This document shows positions 32,997-42,316 of a stretch of 64,000 bases of DNA, piece after piece. The notes below the pieces were generated by a model. It was not told the origin of the DNA. It saw only the letters and a program-made list of their open reading frames with translations, and ran no database searches. The position numbers and the translations under genes are program-made. Position 1 is the first letter of the stretch; each line of letters starts with the position of its first letter. The DNA lies in NCBI GenBank assembly GCA_963787185.1, contig CAWBCC010000009.1, forward strand, positions 1 through 64,000, in the 5' to 3' direction. Source of the DNA: JAJXZP01 sp963787185 (GTDB lineage: Bacteria; Spirochaetota; Spirochaetia; Treponematales; Rectinemataceae).

Positions 32997-34093
32997 CGCC
33001 GCCCCCCCGTTCGTTCCAGAATGAGATCGGCTGCCGCCCCTGCCGCATCGGCTCCGGCGAGCGACCGCGCCGAGCGGCCGGCGGTGTCGAGTCGAGTCGA
33101 GTCGCCCAGGAAGGCGAGAATTTCGGCGAGAAGCCGATCGGGCCTCGCTTCCTCGCCGACGAGAATGGATGCGGCGCCGGCCTCGGCGAAGAGCCGCGCG
33201 TTGTCGACCTGATCGCCTCTGGTTCCGGAACCGCAGAGCGGGATGAGCACCATGGCCTTCCCGAGAGCGCCGCACTCCCATAGTGTGCCGGCGCCCGCGC
33301 GTCCGACGACGAGATCGGCGGCCGCGAGGATATGGGGCAGCTCGGCGCGGATGTATGCGAAGGGGCGATAGCATTCGTCGCCGGGAACCGCGGGCGCTCC
33401 CTCGCCTGTCTGATGAACGATGAAGGCTCGTCCGGACAATTCGGAGCGAACGGCGGCGACCAACTCGTTCACCTGCCGTGCTCCTTGGCTGCCGCCGAGA
33501 AAGACCACGATGGGCAGGCCCCCGGCCGCGCCGAGAATCGAGCGCCCGAGCGCCGCGTCGCCTCGGCGGATCGATGCGCGGATCGGATTGCCGATGGCCA
33601 GAGCCTTCCGGCTCGCGGCCGGAGGCAGCAGAGCGCGCGTCGCCTCGTAGCTCACGAGCACTCGTTCGGCGCGACGCGCGTTGAGGCGAGTCGCCAGCCC
33701 CGGCGTGAGATCCGATTCATGGGTGAAATACGGTATGCCCAGAGCCGCCGCCGCCGCACAGGGAGGAACGCTGACGTAGCCGCCTTTAGAAAACAGAAAG
33801 TCGGGCCTCAAGCGACCCAGGACCCGCCTCGCCGCCGCGTATCCCGCAAGAACGCGCAGCATGTCTCGGGCGTTGCGCAGCGAGACGCTCCGGCGCAGCT
33901 TGCCCGAAGGAATGGGAAGGTACTCCACGCCGACGGCTTCCACGATCTTCCTGTCCGATTCCTTGCGTGAGCCGATCCAGACGATCCTGCCCTCGAAACC
34001 GCGTGCGCGCAGCGCTTCGATCACGGCCAGGCCGGGATAAATGTGCCCCCCCGTGCCGCCTCCGGTGAACGCGAGAACGCGAGAATCGGTCAT
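32993..34093 (-). CDS. murG: UDP-GlcNAc:lipid I GlcNAc transferase MurG
   Basis: Adds GlcNAc to lipid I to make lipid II at the inner membrane face. A 366-residue GT28 enzyme with the N-terminal GGTGGHIYPGLAV loop, LFSKGGYVSVPPCAAA, THESDLTPGLATR, the C-domain GGSQGARQVNELV, VGRAGAGTLWECGALGKAMVLIPL and DQVDNARLF. All sugar-nucleotide and lipid-binding motifs are present. It begins two bases after the pgi stop and overlaps cvpA. Confidence 0.95.
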   Translation of the reverse strand: MTDSRVLAFTGGGTGGHIYPGLAVIEALRARGFEGRIVWIGSRKESDRKIVEAVGVEYLPIPSGKLRRSVSLRNARDMLRVLAGYAAARRVLGRLRPDFLFSKGGYVSVPPCAAAAALGIPYFTHESDLTPGLATRLNARRAERVLVSYEATRALLPPAASRKALAIGNPIRASIRRGDAALGRSILGAAGGLPIVVFLGGSQGARQVNELVAAVRSELSGRAFIVHQTGEGAPAVPGDECYRPFAYIRAELPHILAAADLVVGRAGAGTLWECGALGKAMVLIPLCGSGTRGDQVDNARLFAEAGAASILVGEEARPDRLLAEILAFLGDSTRLDTAGRSARSLAGADAAGAAADLILERTGGRR

Positions 34094-34095
34094 CT

Positions 34096-35706
34096 CTAGG
34101 CTTTCCGGGGGAGGAGCATCGACGCGTAGTAGTCGAGGACTTCGTCCCGAACGTTTTTGCCGGCGGCGGCGCCGCCGCTATCGGCGGCAGTGAGGACCTT
34201 CTTCGCGAGGATCTTGCCGAGCTGCACTCCCTCCTGGTCGAAGGAGTTGATGTTCCAGGCGAAGCCCTGGAACATGACCTTGTTTTCGTAGTGTGCGAGC
34301 AGGGCGCCGAGCGCGGTGGGGTCCAGCCTCTCGCCGCGGATGAGTGTGCTCGGCCTTTCTCCGGGAAAGTTTTTGTTGGGGTTCGGGTCCTCCTGGCCTC
34401 GGGCGAAGGCGACGATCTGCGCGGCCAGATTGGCCTGGAGCTTGGCCCTGCTCGTGGAGGACTCGACCTCGACGTCGTTTTTCGTCTGCCCTTCGCGGAA
34501 GCCGATGAATTGCAGAGGGACGGGGTCGGTGCCCTGATGGAGGAGTTGATAGAAGGAATGCTGCCCGTTGGTGCCAGGCTCGCCGAAGACGATGGGGCCG
34601 GTCGGGTAGGATATGGCGCCGCCGTCGCGGTTCACCCGTTTTCCGTTGGATTCCATGTCGAGCTGCTGCAGGTGGGCCGGAAAGCGCGCGAGCGCGTCGG
34701 AGTAGGGCAGCACCGCCGTGGCGCTCATGCCCAGGACGTTGCGCTCGTATATTCCGATCATCGCGTCCATGAGCGCCGCGTTGCGCGAAATAGCGGGCTC
34801 CAGCGCGAGCTTGTCGGCCTCGTGCGCGCCGGCGAGGAAAGACGAGAAGGTTTCGGGCCCGAAGGCGAGCGAAAGGATGACGCCGCCCACCGCGCTCGAG
34901 GAGGAGTAGCGTCCGCCTATGAAGTCGTCGATATAGAACGAGGCGAGATACCCGGGATTGCGGGCGAGGGGACTCGTTTCGCTGGTCACCGCCACCAGGT
35001 GTTTCGACGGGTCCAGGTGAGCTCTTTCGAGACTATGGCGCACGAGAGCCTCGTTCGCCAGCGTTTCTTGGGTCGTGCCGCTCTTGGAGACGAGAACGAA
35101 GAGGCTTCGCTCGAGATCGCAATGCTCGAGGACGGAGTTGGCATCGTCGGGATCCACATTGGATATGAATCGCGCTTCCATTCGCTGTCTGCCTTGAGCT
35201 CGCGCCCAACGCTCCAGGGCGATGTAAAGGGCGCGCGGCCCCAAGTCCGAGCCCCCGATGCCGATCTGGATCGCCGTCGTGAAGGTCTTGCCGGTCGATC
35301 CCTTTACCGCGCCGGAATGCACCGAAGCGGAGAATTCGGCCGCCTTCGCGCGCTCTCCCTCGTAGAAGGCGCGCAAGTCCCGGCCTTCCCGTTCCACCTT
35401 CGCGCCGAGTTGGCCGCGCGCCAGATGATGAAGCACCATGCGCTTTTCGCCCGTGTTCATGATCGCGCCTTCCGCCAAGAGGCGGTATTTTGCGACGAGC
35501 TCCTGCTCGATCGCGAGACGCCCGAGTGTGTCCAATATTTTTTCGTCCATGGGTGAGGCCGCCCAGTTGAAGAAGAGACCTCCGCCCATGGGGATGTCGG
35601 AGGAAGCGATGCGCCGCGCCGAGAGAAGCGATGCGAGGGGGAGGGGACGCAGGTTCTGGAGTTCGCGGAAAGCCGAACTCGCGTCGAGGTTCGTGAATTT
35701 CGCCAT
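34096..35706 (-). CDS. pgi: Glucose-6-phosphate isomerase
   Basis: 536 residues, the long PGI type. Substrate and catalytic segments are TAIQIGIGGSDLGPRALYIAL, VSKSGTTQETLANE, FIGGRYSSSSAVG, GEPGTNGQHSFYQLLHQG (catalytic Glu and His) and FDQEGVQLGKILAKKVL (catalytic Lys). It interconverts glucose-6-phosphate and fructose-6-phosphate in glycolysis. GGAAGGAGTCGACC precedes the ATG. It is the first gene of the unit with murG and cvpA, transcribed away from the PilZ gene. Confidence 0.96.
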   Translation of the reverse strand: MAKFTNLDASSAFRELQNLRPLPLASLLSARRIASSDIPMGGGLFFNWAASPMDEKILDTLGRLAIEQELVAKYRLLAEGAIMNTGEKRMVLHHLARGQLGAKVEREGRDLRAFYEGERAKAAEFSASVHSGAVKGSTGKTFTTAIQIGIGGSDLGPRALYIALERWARAQGRQRMEARFISNVDPDDANSVLEHCDLERSLFVLVSKSGTTQETLANEALVRHSLERAHLDPSKHLVAVTSETSPLARNPGYLASFYIDDFIGGRYSSSSAVGGVILSLAFGPETFSSFLAGAHEADKLALEPAISRNAALMDAMIGIYERNVLGMSATAVLPYSDALARFPAHLQQLDMESNGKRVNRDGGAISYPTGPIVFGEPGTNGQHSFYQLLHQGTDPVPLQFIGFREGQTKNDVEVESSTSRAKLQANLAAQIVAFARGQEDPNPNKNFPGERPSTLIRGERLDPTALGALLAHYENKVMFQGFAWNINSFDQEGVQLGKILAKKVLTAADSGGAAAGKNVRDEVLDYYASMLLPRKA

Positions 35707-35786
35707 GGTCGACTCCTTCCAAATTATGTCGTTTCGAATCGATACATCGTGCCGTGTCTACAAGCTACATGATATAGTTACTATCC

Positions 35787-35806
35787 GCCTTCATCAAGGC
35801 GGACTT
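35787..35806 (+). promoter_or_regulatory. Leader hairpin before the PilZ-type gene
   Basis: TCCGCCTT and AAGGCGGA enclose a CATC loop in the 128-bp gap between pgi and the PilZ-type gene. It is followed by CTTTGC, too short a T-run for a clear terminator. It may be an attenuator or mark the transcript start region. Confidence 0.35.
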
Positions 35807-35834
35807 TGCACCGAAAATCATTGGTGGAGGAGTC

Positions 35835-37040
35835 GTGGCCGTACGGATCGATCGAGTCGAGCGCGAGTTCATCCTCAGCGCCGCGGCGGAGAGCCGGCTG
35901 GACGCGCGAATCCAGGCGGCAGGTCGCACGATATCTTGCCGGATTCTCGCATCGACGAAAGACAAGCTTTCCCTGGCGCCGACATCGGGGAGAGTCCCCC
36001 GTCTGAGCCCACGCCAGCATGTTTCGGTCTATTTCGACTTCCGAGGGCAAGGCGTCGCCTTCGAAAGCATCGTGCTCGGAACGGCGAATGAGATAGAGCT
36101 GGGGTTTCCCGAGGCCATGTACCGAAGTCTCTCCCGAAGATGGCCCCGCGTTCCGCCGCCTCACGGGCTGAGCGTGGAGTTTTTTCTCCCGGACGCCGAT
36201 CTGAAACTCGATTGTCCCGAATCGGAGGAATGGGTCGAGGTGGAGCTCCCGGAGCTCCGCGAGGGTTTGGACTCGAGAAATCTGGCCGTTTTGGTCGGAA
36301 GCTTCAAGACGAAAGCCTCGGTCCTCGCGAGCGAGGGCCGGGTCGTAATGTACAAGGATCGGGGTCCCGCCGACATGGCCGAAGACATGGTCGCTCGACT
36401 CGGACGCGTTCTATTCGTACCCTCGACCCTGAGCGGTCTCCCGCTGGCCGATCCCTATCCTTCGGGGCGGATCGTCACGCGCGACATGGCCGAAGACTTC
36501 GAAGGTCCGGCTTCCTTGGCCGGCGGTTCACGCTTGGCCGCTTATCTCGCGCAGCGCGCGGCCGAGGGCCTCAGCTCGGCGATCTGGTGTCCCGTCATCT
36601 ATTACCGCTATACCGTGGGCGTCGTCATCCTTTCGAACGGTCCCGATCGTCCCCGGGCCCTGGATTTTGCGGCCGTGGACCTTGCCTGGGAGTTCTCGCG
36701 CGTGCTTGCCTGGTTTCTCCGCCGCCACGACTATTTTCCCGCGCAAGGCTCCGGCGATGCCGTCCGCGAGGGCTCGATCGTGGACGCGACTCCCGCCGGT
36801 CTCCTCGTGGTCCTGCCGCGCGACGGCCCTCGATTCAATCTGGGGGCCAGTCTCAGACTTCGCCTGGGCGTCGAAGGCCGCTCCATACCCTGCGTGGCCA
36901 GGGTCGCGCGCCGCTACGAGGAGCGAGGCACGCGGTATTTCGGACTTGCCTTCCAGAATCTTTCGGCCGGCGACATGGCCGAGGTGGCGAGAGCTCTCTA
37001 CGGCGCCGCCGAAGCCGTTCCCCAGGGGAGGGGAGGCTGA
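35835..37040 (+). CDS. PilZ-domain protein, spirochaete type
   Basis: 401 residues. The C-terminal about 100 residues (EGSIVDATPAGLLVVLPRDGPRFNLGASLRLRL, then VARVARRYEERGTRYFGLAFQNL) match a PilZ-like barrel. The middle part has a GAF-like look (LSSAIWCPVIYYRYTVGVVILSN). The N-terminal region (SRLDARIQAAGRTISCRIL) resembles a YcgR-N/DUF1577-like barrel. It is a likely c-di-GMP-responsive protein, although the canonical RxxxR is not obvious before the barrel, so binding is uncertain. It starts at GTG with GGTGGAGGAG upstream. A small membrane protein gene follows after two bases. Confidence 0.7.
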   Translation: MAVRIDRVEREFILSAAAESRLDARIQAAGRTISCRILASTKDKLSLAPTSGRVPRLSPRQHVSVYFDFRGQGVAFESIVLGTANEIELGFPEAMYRSLSRRWPRVPPPHGLSVEFFLPDADLKLDCPESEEWVEVELPELREGLDSRNLAVLVGSFKTKASVLASEGRVVMYKDRGPADMAEDMVARLGRVLFVPSTLSGLPLADPYPSGRIVTRDMAEDFEGPASLAGGSRLAAYLAQRAAEGLSSAIWCPVIYYRYTVGVVILSNGPDRPRALDFAAVDLAWEFSRVLAWFLRRHDYFPAQGSGDAVREGSIVDATPAGLLVVLPRDGPRFNLGASLRLRLGVEGRSIPCVARVARRYEERGTRYFGLAFQNLSAGDMAEVARALYGAAEAVPQGRGG

Positions 37041-37042
37041 GG

Positions 37043-37273
37043 ATGGACCTGAATGGCTACATCGCGCTTTCAATGAGGGTGATAGAAGACTGGCGCGTCG
37101 TTTTCATCGCGGTCGCTTCGATCGTCGTTTGGGCGATTCTGCGGCGCGTAGGGGTGGTATACCACCCGGGACCGCGCCGCAGACCTCAGGTCAGGGCGCC
37201 CGCTCCGCCGCGACGCCCTCCCGTGCGGAGGGAGCAGGTTTCGGTGCAGGACGACGAAGAAGTCGTCGAGTAG
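37043..37273 (+). CDS. Small membrane protein of unknown function
   Basis: 76 residues with one membrane helix (VVFIAVASIVVWAILRRVGVVY), a proline/arginine-rich cytoplasmic stretch and an acidic end. It starts two bases after the PilZ-type gene, with GGGGAGGCTGAGG as ribosome site, so the two are cotranscribed and probably work together. The last 83 bases overlap the 3' end of recQ on the other strand. No family is recognised. Confidence 0.65.
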   Translation: MDLNGYIALSMRVIEDWRVVFIAVASIVVWAILRRVGVVYHPGPRRRPQVRAPAPPRRPPVRREQVSVQDDEEVVE

Positions 37274-38777
37274 AGCCGATCAAACCGCATTTCTCGGGAG
37301 AGGCGAGCCTTCCCTGCCATGGTCCGGCGCAGATGCGGATGATCCCGAGCCGCGAGGCCATTCCCAAAGCCGAGCGGATGTCTCCCTGTTCCCAGTCGGA
37401 CATGCTTCCCCATCCGGCACAGCGGTTGGCGGCTCTTCCCGCGGTACGGCGTTCTCCCGCCAGAGCGGCGGCGGCTCTCGGCATATCGAAACGCCGATTC
37501 TGCGCCGACACGAAGAAGGCGATCTCCCTCTGCCCTTCGTAAAATTCCGACGAAATCCCCTCGCAGCGATCGCAGCCCGAGCAGGGCATGTTTTCCGCTT
37601 CCTGCGCGCCCAGAAGTTCGAGCAATAGCTTTCTTCGGCAGCCCGAATCGGCATGGGCATAAGATAGAAATGCTTCCGCTCTATTTCTTCGCATGGGGTC
37701 ATCGCCCCTCGCCGGTCGCACCTTGTCGTCGGGGGCGGACAGGAGTATCGCCGCAGCCGATGCTCCGTCCCGCCCGACTCTGCCCGATTCCTGCAGGTAA
37801 GCCTCGACCGAAGATGGAGCCTCGTAGTGAATGACCGACCGAATATCCCGCTTGTCCAGCCCCATCCCGTAGGCGCATGTAGAGACCAGGATCCCGTCCC
37901 GACTGGCCATGAACCATGCTTCTATTTTCCGCCTTTCCTCTTTCTCGAGTCCGGCGTGGTAGAATCGTATATCGCGATTACGGAGCCTTTCGGTCAACAG
38001 TCGCGCCAGTATCCGGACGCCCTCGCGGGAGGCCGAAAAGACGATGAGGGGCCCGGGAAGCTCGCGCGCGAGGCGCACCAGGCTGTGATCACGGCAAAGC
38101 GTGCGTACGACCCCGTAGGATATGTTGGGCCGGTCGGGGTCGCCTGAGATCACGCGGAACGATTTGCCCCCGAACAACAGCGAGGCGACGGAATCGAGGA
38201 CTGCGGGGCTGGCCGTGGCCGTGAAGGCACTGGTCGCCGCCGGAGACAGGCGTTCCAGAATTTTCCGCAGTTCCAGGTAGGCGGGCCTGAAGGTCTCGCC
38301 CCACTCCGACACGCAATGGGCTTCGTCTATCGCTACGTGACTCGGGCGCTGATTTTCGATGAAGGCGAGAAGTTTTTCCTGTGCCAGGGATTCGGGATTC
38401 GTGATGACCACTTTGGCACGGCCCGAGGCCAGATCCTCCTCTGCCTTTCGACGGACATTCTTCTCCTGGCCTCCGCGGAAAAGAGCGCAGGGAATTCCCA
38501 GGGCTTCGAGCCGCCGCCTTTGATCTTCCATGAGCGCCAGAAGGGGATAGACGATGACGGTGGGGCCGGGCAGAATCAGGGCCGGAAGTTGAAAACAAAG
38601 CGATTTCCCGAAGCCCGTGGGCAGAAGCACCGCCTGCCTGAGAGCTGAGGATTCCGCATTTTCCGCCGCGGCGTCGAGTACATTGGCGATCGCAAGACGT
38701 TGGTACGGGAAAAGATAATCGAGTCCGAATCGCTCGCGCGCAAGCTCCAGCACGGGATCATCCACAGGAAACGTCAT
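37191..38777 (-). CDS. recQ: RecQ-family ATP-dependent DNA helicase
   Basis: A 528-residue superfamily-2 helicase. It has PYQRLAIANVL (motif 0), Walker A LLPTGFGKSLCFQLPAL, DEAHCVSEWG with FRPAYLEL (RecQ signature), TATASPAVLDSV, and motif VI QESGRVGRDG. The zinc ligands follow as C near GCRRKLLLEL and CSGCDRCEG. The HRDC domain is absent and the winged-helix part is short, making this a compact RecQ. It unwinds DNA in recombination and repair. Its 3' end overlaps the small membrane protein gene on the opposite strand by 83 bases, so the true stop is well supported but the C-terminal tail is unusual. Confidence 0.88.
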   Translation of the reverse strand: MTFPVDDPVLELARERFGLDYLFPYQRLAIANVLDAAAENAESSALRQAVLLPTGFGKSLCFQLPALILPGPTVIVYPLLALMEDQRRRLEALGIPCALFRGGQEKNVRRKAEEDLASGRAKVVITNPESLAQEKLLAFIENQRPSHVAIDEAHCVSEWGETFRPAYLELRKILERLSPAATSAFTATASPAVLDSVASLLFGGKSFRVISGDPDRPNISYGVVRTLCRDHSLVRLARELPGPLIVFSASREGVRILARLLTERLRNRDIRFYHAGLEKEERRKIEAWFMASRDGILVSTCAYGMGLDKRDIRSVIHYEAPSSVEAYLQESGRVGRDGASAAAILLSAPDDKVRPARGDDPMRRNRAEAFLSYAHADSGCRRKLLLELLGAQEAENMPCSGCDRCEGISSEFYEGQREIAFFVSAQNRRFDMPRAAAALAGERRTAGRAANRCAGWGSMSDWEQGDIRSALGMASRLGIIRICAGPWQGRLASPEKCGLIGSTRRLLRRPAPKPAPSAREGVAAERAP

Positions 38778-38861
38778 ACCCTCGATTCGCCCGCCTTTAG
38801 GCTTCGCGATCGAATCGGCGGCCGGCGGCCATACCGGCTCCGAAGGAGGCCCCGGCCGCCT

Positions 38862-39536
38862 TCAGGGCTTGCCCGGCTTTGAAAATGACAAGGGGGGCAG
38901 CCCGATCCTCGGGCAGATCGAAGCGAGGGGACAGACGGGGCAGGCGGGCTTGCGGGCAGTGCAGATGTATTTGCCGTGCCTATTGAGCGCGTACGAAAAG
39001 AGCGTACGCCGGTCGGGATCGACCAATTCCGCGATTCTCTTTTCCATGTCGGCAGGATTTGCCTTGGACCCGAGACCGAGTCTGAGGCCTACGCGTAGAA
39101 CATGAGTGTCCACGATGATGCCGGGCGTACCGAAACAGGCGGAGAGGACGAGATTGGCCGTCTTGCGCCCGACTCCGGGCAGCTTCAGCATGTCGGCCAT
39201 CGCAGAGGGTAGCTCGCCTCGGTACTCTTCCGCCAAGATGCGGGCGGTCTCCACCAAATGCCGAGCCTTGGTCTTGTAGAATCCCACGCTGTGGATCGTG
39301 CTTTCGACCAGCGCCGGATCTGCCGCCGCAAGGCTCTTCGCATCGGGCCATGACGCGAAAAGTCTCGGTGTAACCCGATTTACCTGCTCATCGGTGCATT
39401 GCGCGGAGAGGATGACGGCGCAGAGAAGCTCGAAACCGTTGCGATAATGCAGGAGAGGTTTCGCTTCGGGCCAGAGAGGAGCAAGCGTTTCGAATACCCT
39501 ATCCGCAAGAGCCTTGAGCTTGCCTTGATCGTGCAT
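38862..39536 (-). CDS. nth: Endonuclease III (Nth)
   Basis: A DNA glycosylase/AP lyase for oxidised pyrimidines, 224 residues. It has LSAQCTDEQVNRVT, the HhH motif LPGVGRKTANLV with the catalytic Lys in KLPGVGRKTA, the catalytic Asp in IIVDTHVLRV and the 4Fe-4S ligands C-x6-C-x2-C-x5-C in CTARKPACPVCPLASICP. The ATG at 39536 is chosen; a GTG six bases upstream is possible and neither has a strong ribosome site. Confidence 0.94.
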   Translation of the reverse strand: MHDQGKLKALADRVFETLAPLWPEAKPLLHYRNGFELLCAVILSAQCTDEQVNRVTPRLFASWPDAKSLAAADPALVESTIHSVGFYKTKARHLVETARILAEEYRGELPSAMADMLKLPGVGRKTANLVLSACFGTPGIIVDTHVLRVGLRLGLGSKANPADMEKRIAELVDPDRRTLFSYALNRHGKYICTARKPACPVCPLASICPRIGLPPLSFSKPGKP

Positions 39537-39677
39537 GGACACTCAGGATAGCCCGGGCGAGCCGAGCCCGCAAGTCGAAGAATCGACGACATGTCCGGCG
39601 GCACCGCCACTAATGACGATACGGTCCTTGCAAAGTTCTTCGCTTAGGTTATAATTTTCCGAGAAACGGGGGGATGC

Positions 39678-40091
39678 ATGAAACGAACCGTCATAGTTTT
39701 CCTGCTTCTGGCAATTCTCGCGGCGGCTCTCGTCGCGGATACCTCCGACTATTATCCGGTGCGACTCGACGTCGTCAAAGTCTACACGCACGCCGAAGGC
39801 TATCGTGTCGTCTATCGCAAGGGTTACGGGGATTTCGCCGATCTTTATATCCCCGTCGGCTGGTTTCAGCCCACGGCCGATTCGAGCGGGAAGCTTGTCC
39901 CTGCCAAGGCCGAACTTGTCCGGGGCGACGATCCCAGCTATCCGTATGCGGTTGTCTACTATAAGAGCGGCGTTTTCGATCATATCATTCTCTTTGTCAA
40001 GACGAATCCATTCGATCCCACGTGGGGTATGATGTCGCCCTCCGAGGGCGCCGGAAAGTTCAAGGACGAGGCTCCCAAACTCGAGTTCTGA
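39678..40091 (+). CDS. Secreted protein of unknown function
   Basis: 137 residues with a clear signal peptide (MKRTVIVFLLLAILAAALVA, probable cleavage before DTSDYY). The mature part is rich in Tyr, Val and Asp (YPVRLDVVKVYTHAEGYRVVYRKG, FADLYIPVGWF) and has no cysteine. It is presumably periplasmic. It looks like a conserved spirochaete protein, but I do not recognise a function. The DHH phosphoesterase gene follows after 59 bases on the same strand. Confidence 0.7.
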   Translation: MKRTVIVFLLLAILAAALVADTSDYYPVRLDVVKVYTHAEGYRVVYRKGYGDFADLYIPVGWFQPTADSSGKLVPAKAELVRGDDPSYPYAVVYYKSGVFDHIILFVKTNPFDPTWGMMSPSEGAGKFKDEAPKLEF

Positions 40092-40150
40092 TTAAGGGGT
40101 GTCATGCAATTCCGTTTTCCTTCCTCCCTCGAAGCCCTATGGGGCTCGCT

Positions 40151-41125
40151 ATGAAGAGCGTTCCTCGCGAGTTGATCGATTTTTTCGACCGCTATGACGC
40201 GTTTTACGTGATCGGGCATAAGGAGCCGGACGGCGATTGCGTCGGCTCGCAGCTCGCGCTGGCCTCCTTTCTCCGTCGATCGGGCAAGGATGCGACGGTC
40301 TGCTCCGCCGGGCCGTTCACCAGAACGGAAATTCTCTCCTTCGAAAGCCGCTTCTCCTCTGTCGTGCCCGCGGAAAAAGCCTCCGAAAGGGCAGCCGCCG
40401 TAATTCTGGATTGCTCCAGTCTGGGAAGGATCGGCTCGGTCGCCGAGACCCTTCCTCCCGTCCAAATGGCATTCATCGATCACCATGCCGCGGGCGAGGC
40501 CAAGGGAGAGGTCGTGTACATCGACGATCGTGCCCCATCCGTGACGGCCATGATTCTCCGCATTATCGAGGCGATGGGCCAAAAACCCACGCGCGAGGAA
40601 GCCGAGCTCCTCCTCTTCGGACTCTGTACGGATACCGGTTTTTTCCGCCATATCGACGAGACGGGTTCGGAGACTTTCGCCGCCGTTTCACGACTCGTGA
40701 CCGCCGGCGCCTCGCCCAAACGCGCCTTCCACCAGATGTACGGGGGCAAATCCCTGTTTACGCGCAAACTGATGGGCGAAATACTGATGCGCACCGAGCC
40801 GCACTTCGACGGGAGGCTCCTCGTATCCTATGTGACGCTCGAGGACCAGCAGCGCTACGGATTGGCCAGCCGCGATTCGGATATGCTCTACCAATTGCTG
40901 TTGAGCGTTTCCGGATGCGAGGCCGCGATGATCATTCGCCAGGAGAGCGAGGCCGACTGCACGGTGGGCCTACGCGCGCATGAACGCGTCGATGTGGGAT
41001 CCATCGCGGCGCAGTTCGGCGGAGGCGGGCACAGACTCGCTGCCGGACTCTCCATCCGTGGTCGCCCCGAGGAAGTCCTGGAAAAGCTCACCGAGGCATT
41101 CGCGCCATTCTTCGAGGCGGATTAG
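40151..41125 (+). CDS. DHH-family phosphoesterase (NrnA-like)
   Basis: 324 residues with the bimetal DHH core: GHKEPDGDCVGSQLAL (motif I), LDCSSLGRI, FIDHHAAG (DHH), FGLCTDTGFFRH, and the DHHA1 domain ending FGGGGHRLAAG. Relatives degrade nanoRNA or cyclic dinucleotides (pApA, pGpG, c-di-AMP), which would fit the c-di-GMP cyclase and PilZ-type protein in this window, but the substrate is not shown. There are possible starts at 40139 and 40151; GGGG seven bases upstream favours 40151. Confidence 0.85.
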   Translation: MKSVPRELIDFFDRYDAFYVIGHKEPDGDCVGSQLALASFLRRSGKDATVCSAGPFTRTEILSFESRFSSVVPAEKASERAAAVILDCSSLGRIGSVAETLPPVQMAFIDHHAAGEAKGEVVYIDDRAPSVTAMILRIIEAMGQKPTREEAELLLFGLCTDTGFFRHIDETGSETFAAVSRLVTAGASPKRAFHQMYGGKSLFTRKLMGEILMRTEPHFDGRLLVSYVTLEDQQRYGLASRDSDMLYQLLLSVSGCEAAMIIRQESEADCTVGLRAHERVDVGSIAAQFGGGGHRLAAGLSIRGRPEEVLEKLTEAFAPFFEAD

Positions 41126-41364
41126 TCGGCACTGTGGTGACAAACTCGACCACTCTGGCGGCGAGCGCCGCCGGGCCCAGGGTGAGGCATATGTAAGCGA
41201 AGGTAAGGCCTACCCGAGATTTTTATCCGCCCCCTATTGCCCCCGTGCTCGGGAGATTTCCCAAATATCGGTCCGGTCGGGACATAGCTGTTCCAATCGC
41301 GAATTTATCCTCTCCACGAAGAATCCGGCACACTTCCTGCATTTGGGGAGCCGGAGGTGTCGTC

Positions 41365-42237
41365 GTGGTCCACGCCAATCTCAATGAGCTTATCCTCGAG
41401 TATCGAAGCGGCCGAGGCAACGTAGGCAAAGTGGTGCTGCACGTCGTCGAGGAGGTCTATCGAGAACCGTCGCGCTTCGGTTTCGACGATGAAGACGCTG
41501 CCGCCGATGCCATGTTGAAATACCGGCATCGAATCGAGGGTTTTATCGATCGCTTTCAGGATCGAGGGATCCCCTTCGATGCATACCTCGGCACATGTCT
41601 GCACTTCCTCGCCAAAACGATCCGTCGCGACAGGAAACGCCAAGCCGAGCGGGACACTGTTTGTGAGCAGGCCGATTTTTTCGCGGAGGAACAAATTATG
41701 GAGGGCGATTTCTTGGAAGCGCGGTTCGCAGGAGCGGTCGAGCCCGTTCCGCGATTCAAGGCCGCCGGTTCGACCTATAAAGTCACGGCAAACAGGCTCG
41801 TCTTTCTTCTGCTCAAGTGCGTATGGGAGGCGAACGACCTGGATGTGCAACGCGTCGCGGACGCCGCCGGTGTCGACCCATCATGGCTGGGCGCAGTCGC
41901 CGCGCAAGCTCGTCGTGCCTTGAATGCGGAGTTCGCAAGGTTCGAGCGCATGCAGTCGCGCCGCAACACCGCATGGTGCAGAATCGGCATTCTGCAATCT
42001 CACATCGACGAAGAGGCCGATCCTACGAAGCGTCAAGCGCTGAAGCTGAAGCTCGGCCGAGAGCGCGACCGCCTCGATCGAGCGCTCGGAGAGATCAGAA
42101 AATTCAAACCACTCGTACCCAACTCCATCGTCGCGCGCATCCTCGGCGTGCCCAAGGGCACGGTGGACTCCGGCATCTACTATCTGAGAAAGCAACTCAC
42201 GGCAAGTGAGCCTATTTCCGAGATCGACAACTCTTGA
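41365..42237 (+). CDS. Sigma-factor-like protein
   Basis: 290 residues. Residues about 55-110 (DRFQDRGIPFDAYLGTCLHFLAKTIRRDRKRQAE) resemble sigma-70 region 2. The C-terminus (NSIVARILGVPKGTVDSGIYYLRKQL) looks like a region-4 HTH. Between them lies a second HTH-like part (VQRVADAAGVDPSWLGAVAAQARRAL) and a long charged helix. It may be a divergent sigma factor or an RNA-polymerase-binding regulator; I cannot place it in a named family. The GTG at 41365 with GGAGG seven bases before it is the likely start. Bases 41126-41364 upstream contain no gene. Confidence 0.6.
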   Translation: MVHANLNELILEYRSGRGNVGKVVLHVVEEVYREPSRFGFDDEDAAADAMLKYRHRIEGFIDRFQDRGIPFDAYLGTCLHFLAKTIRRDRKRQAERDTVCEQADFFAEEQIMEGDFLEARFAGAVEPVPRFKAAGSTYKVTANRLVFLLLKCVWEANDLDVQRVADAAGVDPSWLGAVAAQARRALNAEFARFERMQSRRNTAWCRIGILQSHIDEEADPTKRQALKLKLGRERDRLDRALGEIRKFKPLVPNSIVARILGVPKGTVDSGIYYLRKQLTASEPISEIDNS

Positions 42238-42316
42238 AACTGCAGGCTTGCGGAGCGAAACGACCATGAAATGTGATATTGCGCCTCCACCGCATTCGCG
42301 GATATGGTGAGCGATC

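Noticed and set aside
34291..35556. 421-codon plus-strand open frame opposite pgi
   Set aside because: Entirely inside pgi, with no ribosome site and no domain; an antisense shadow.
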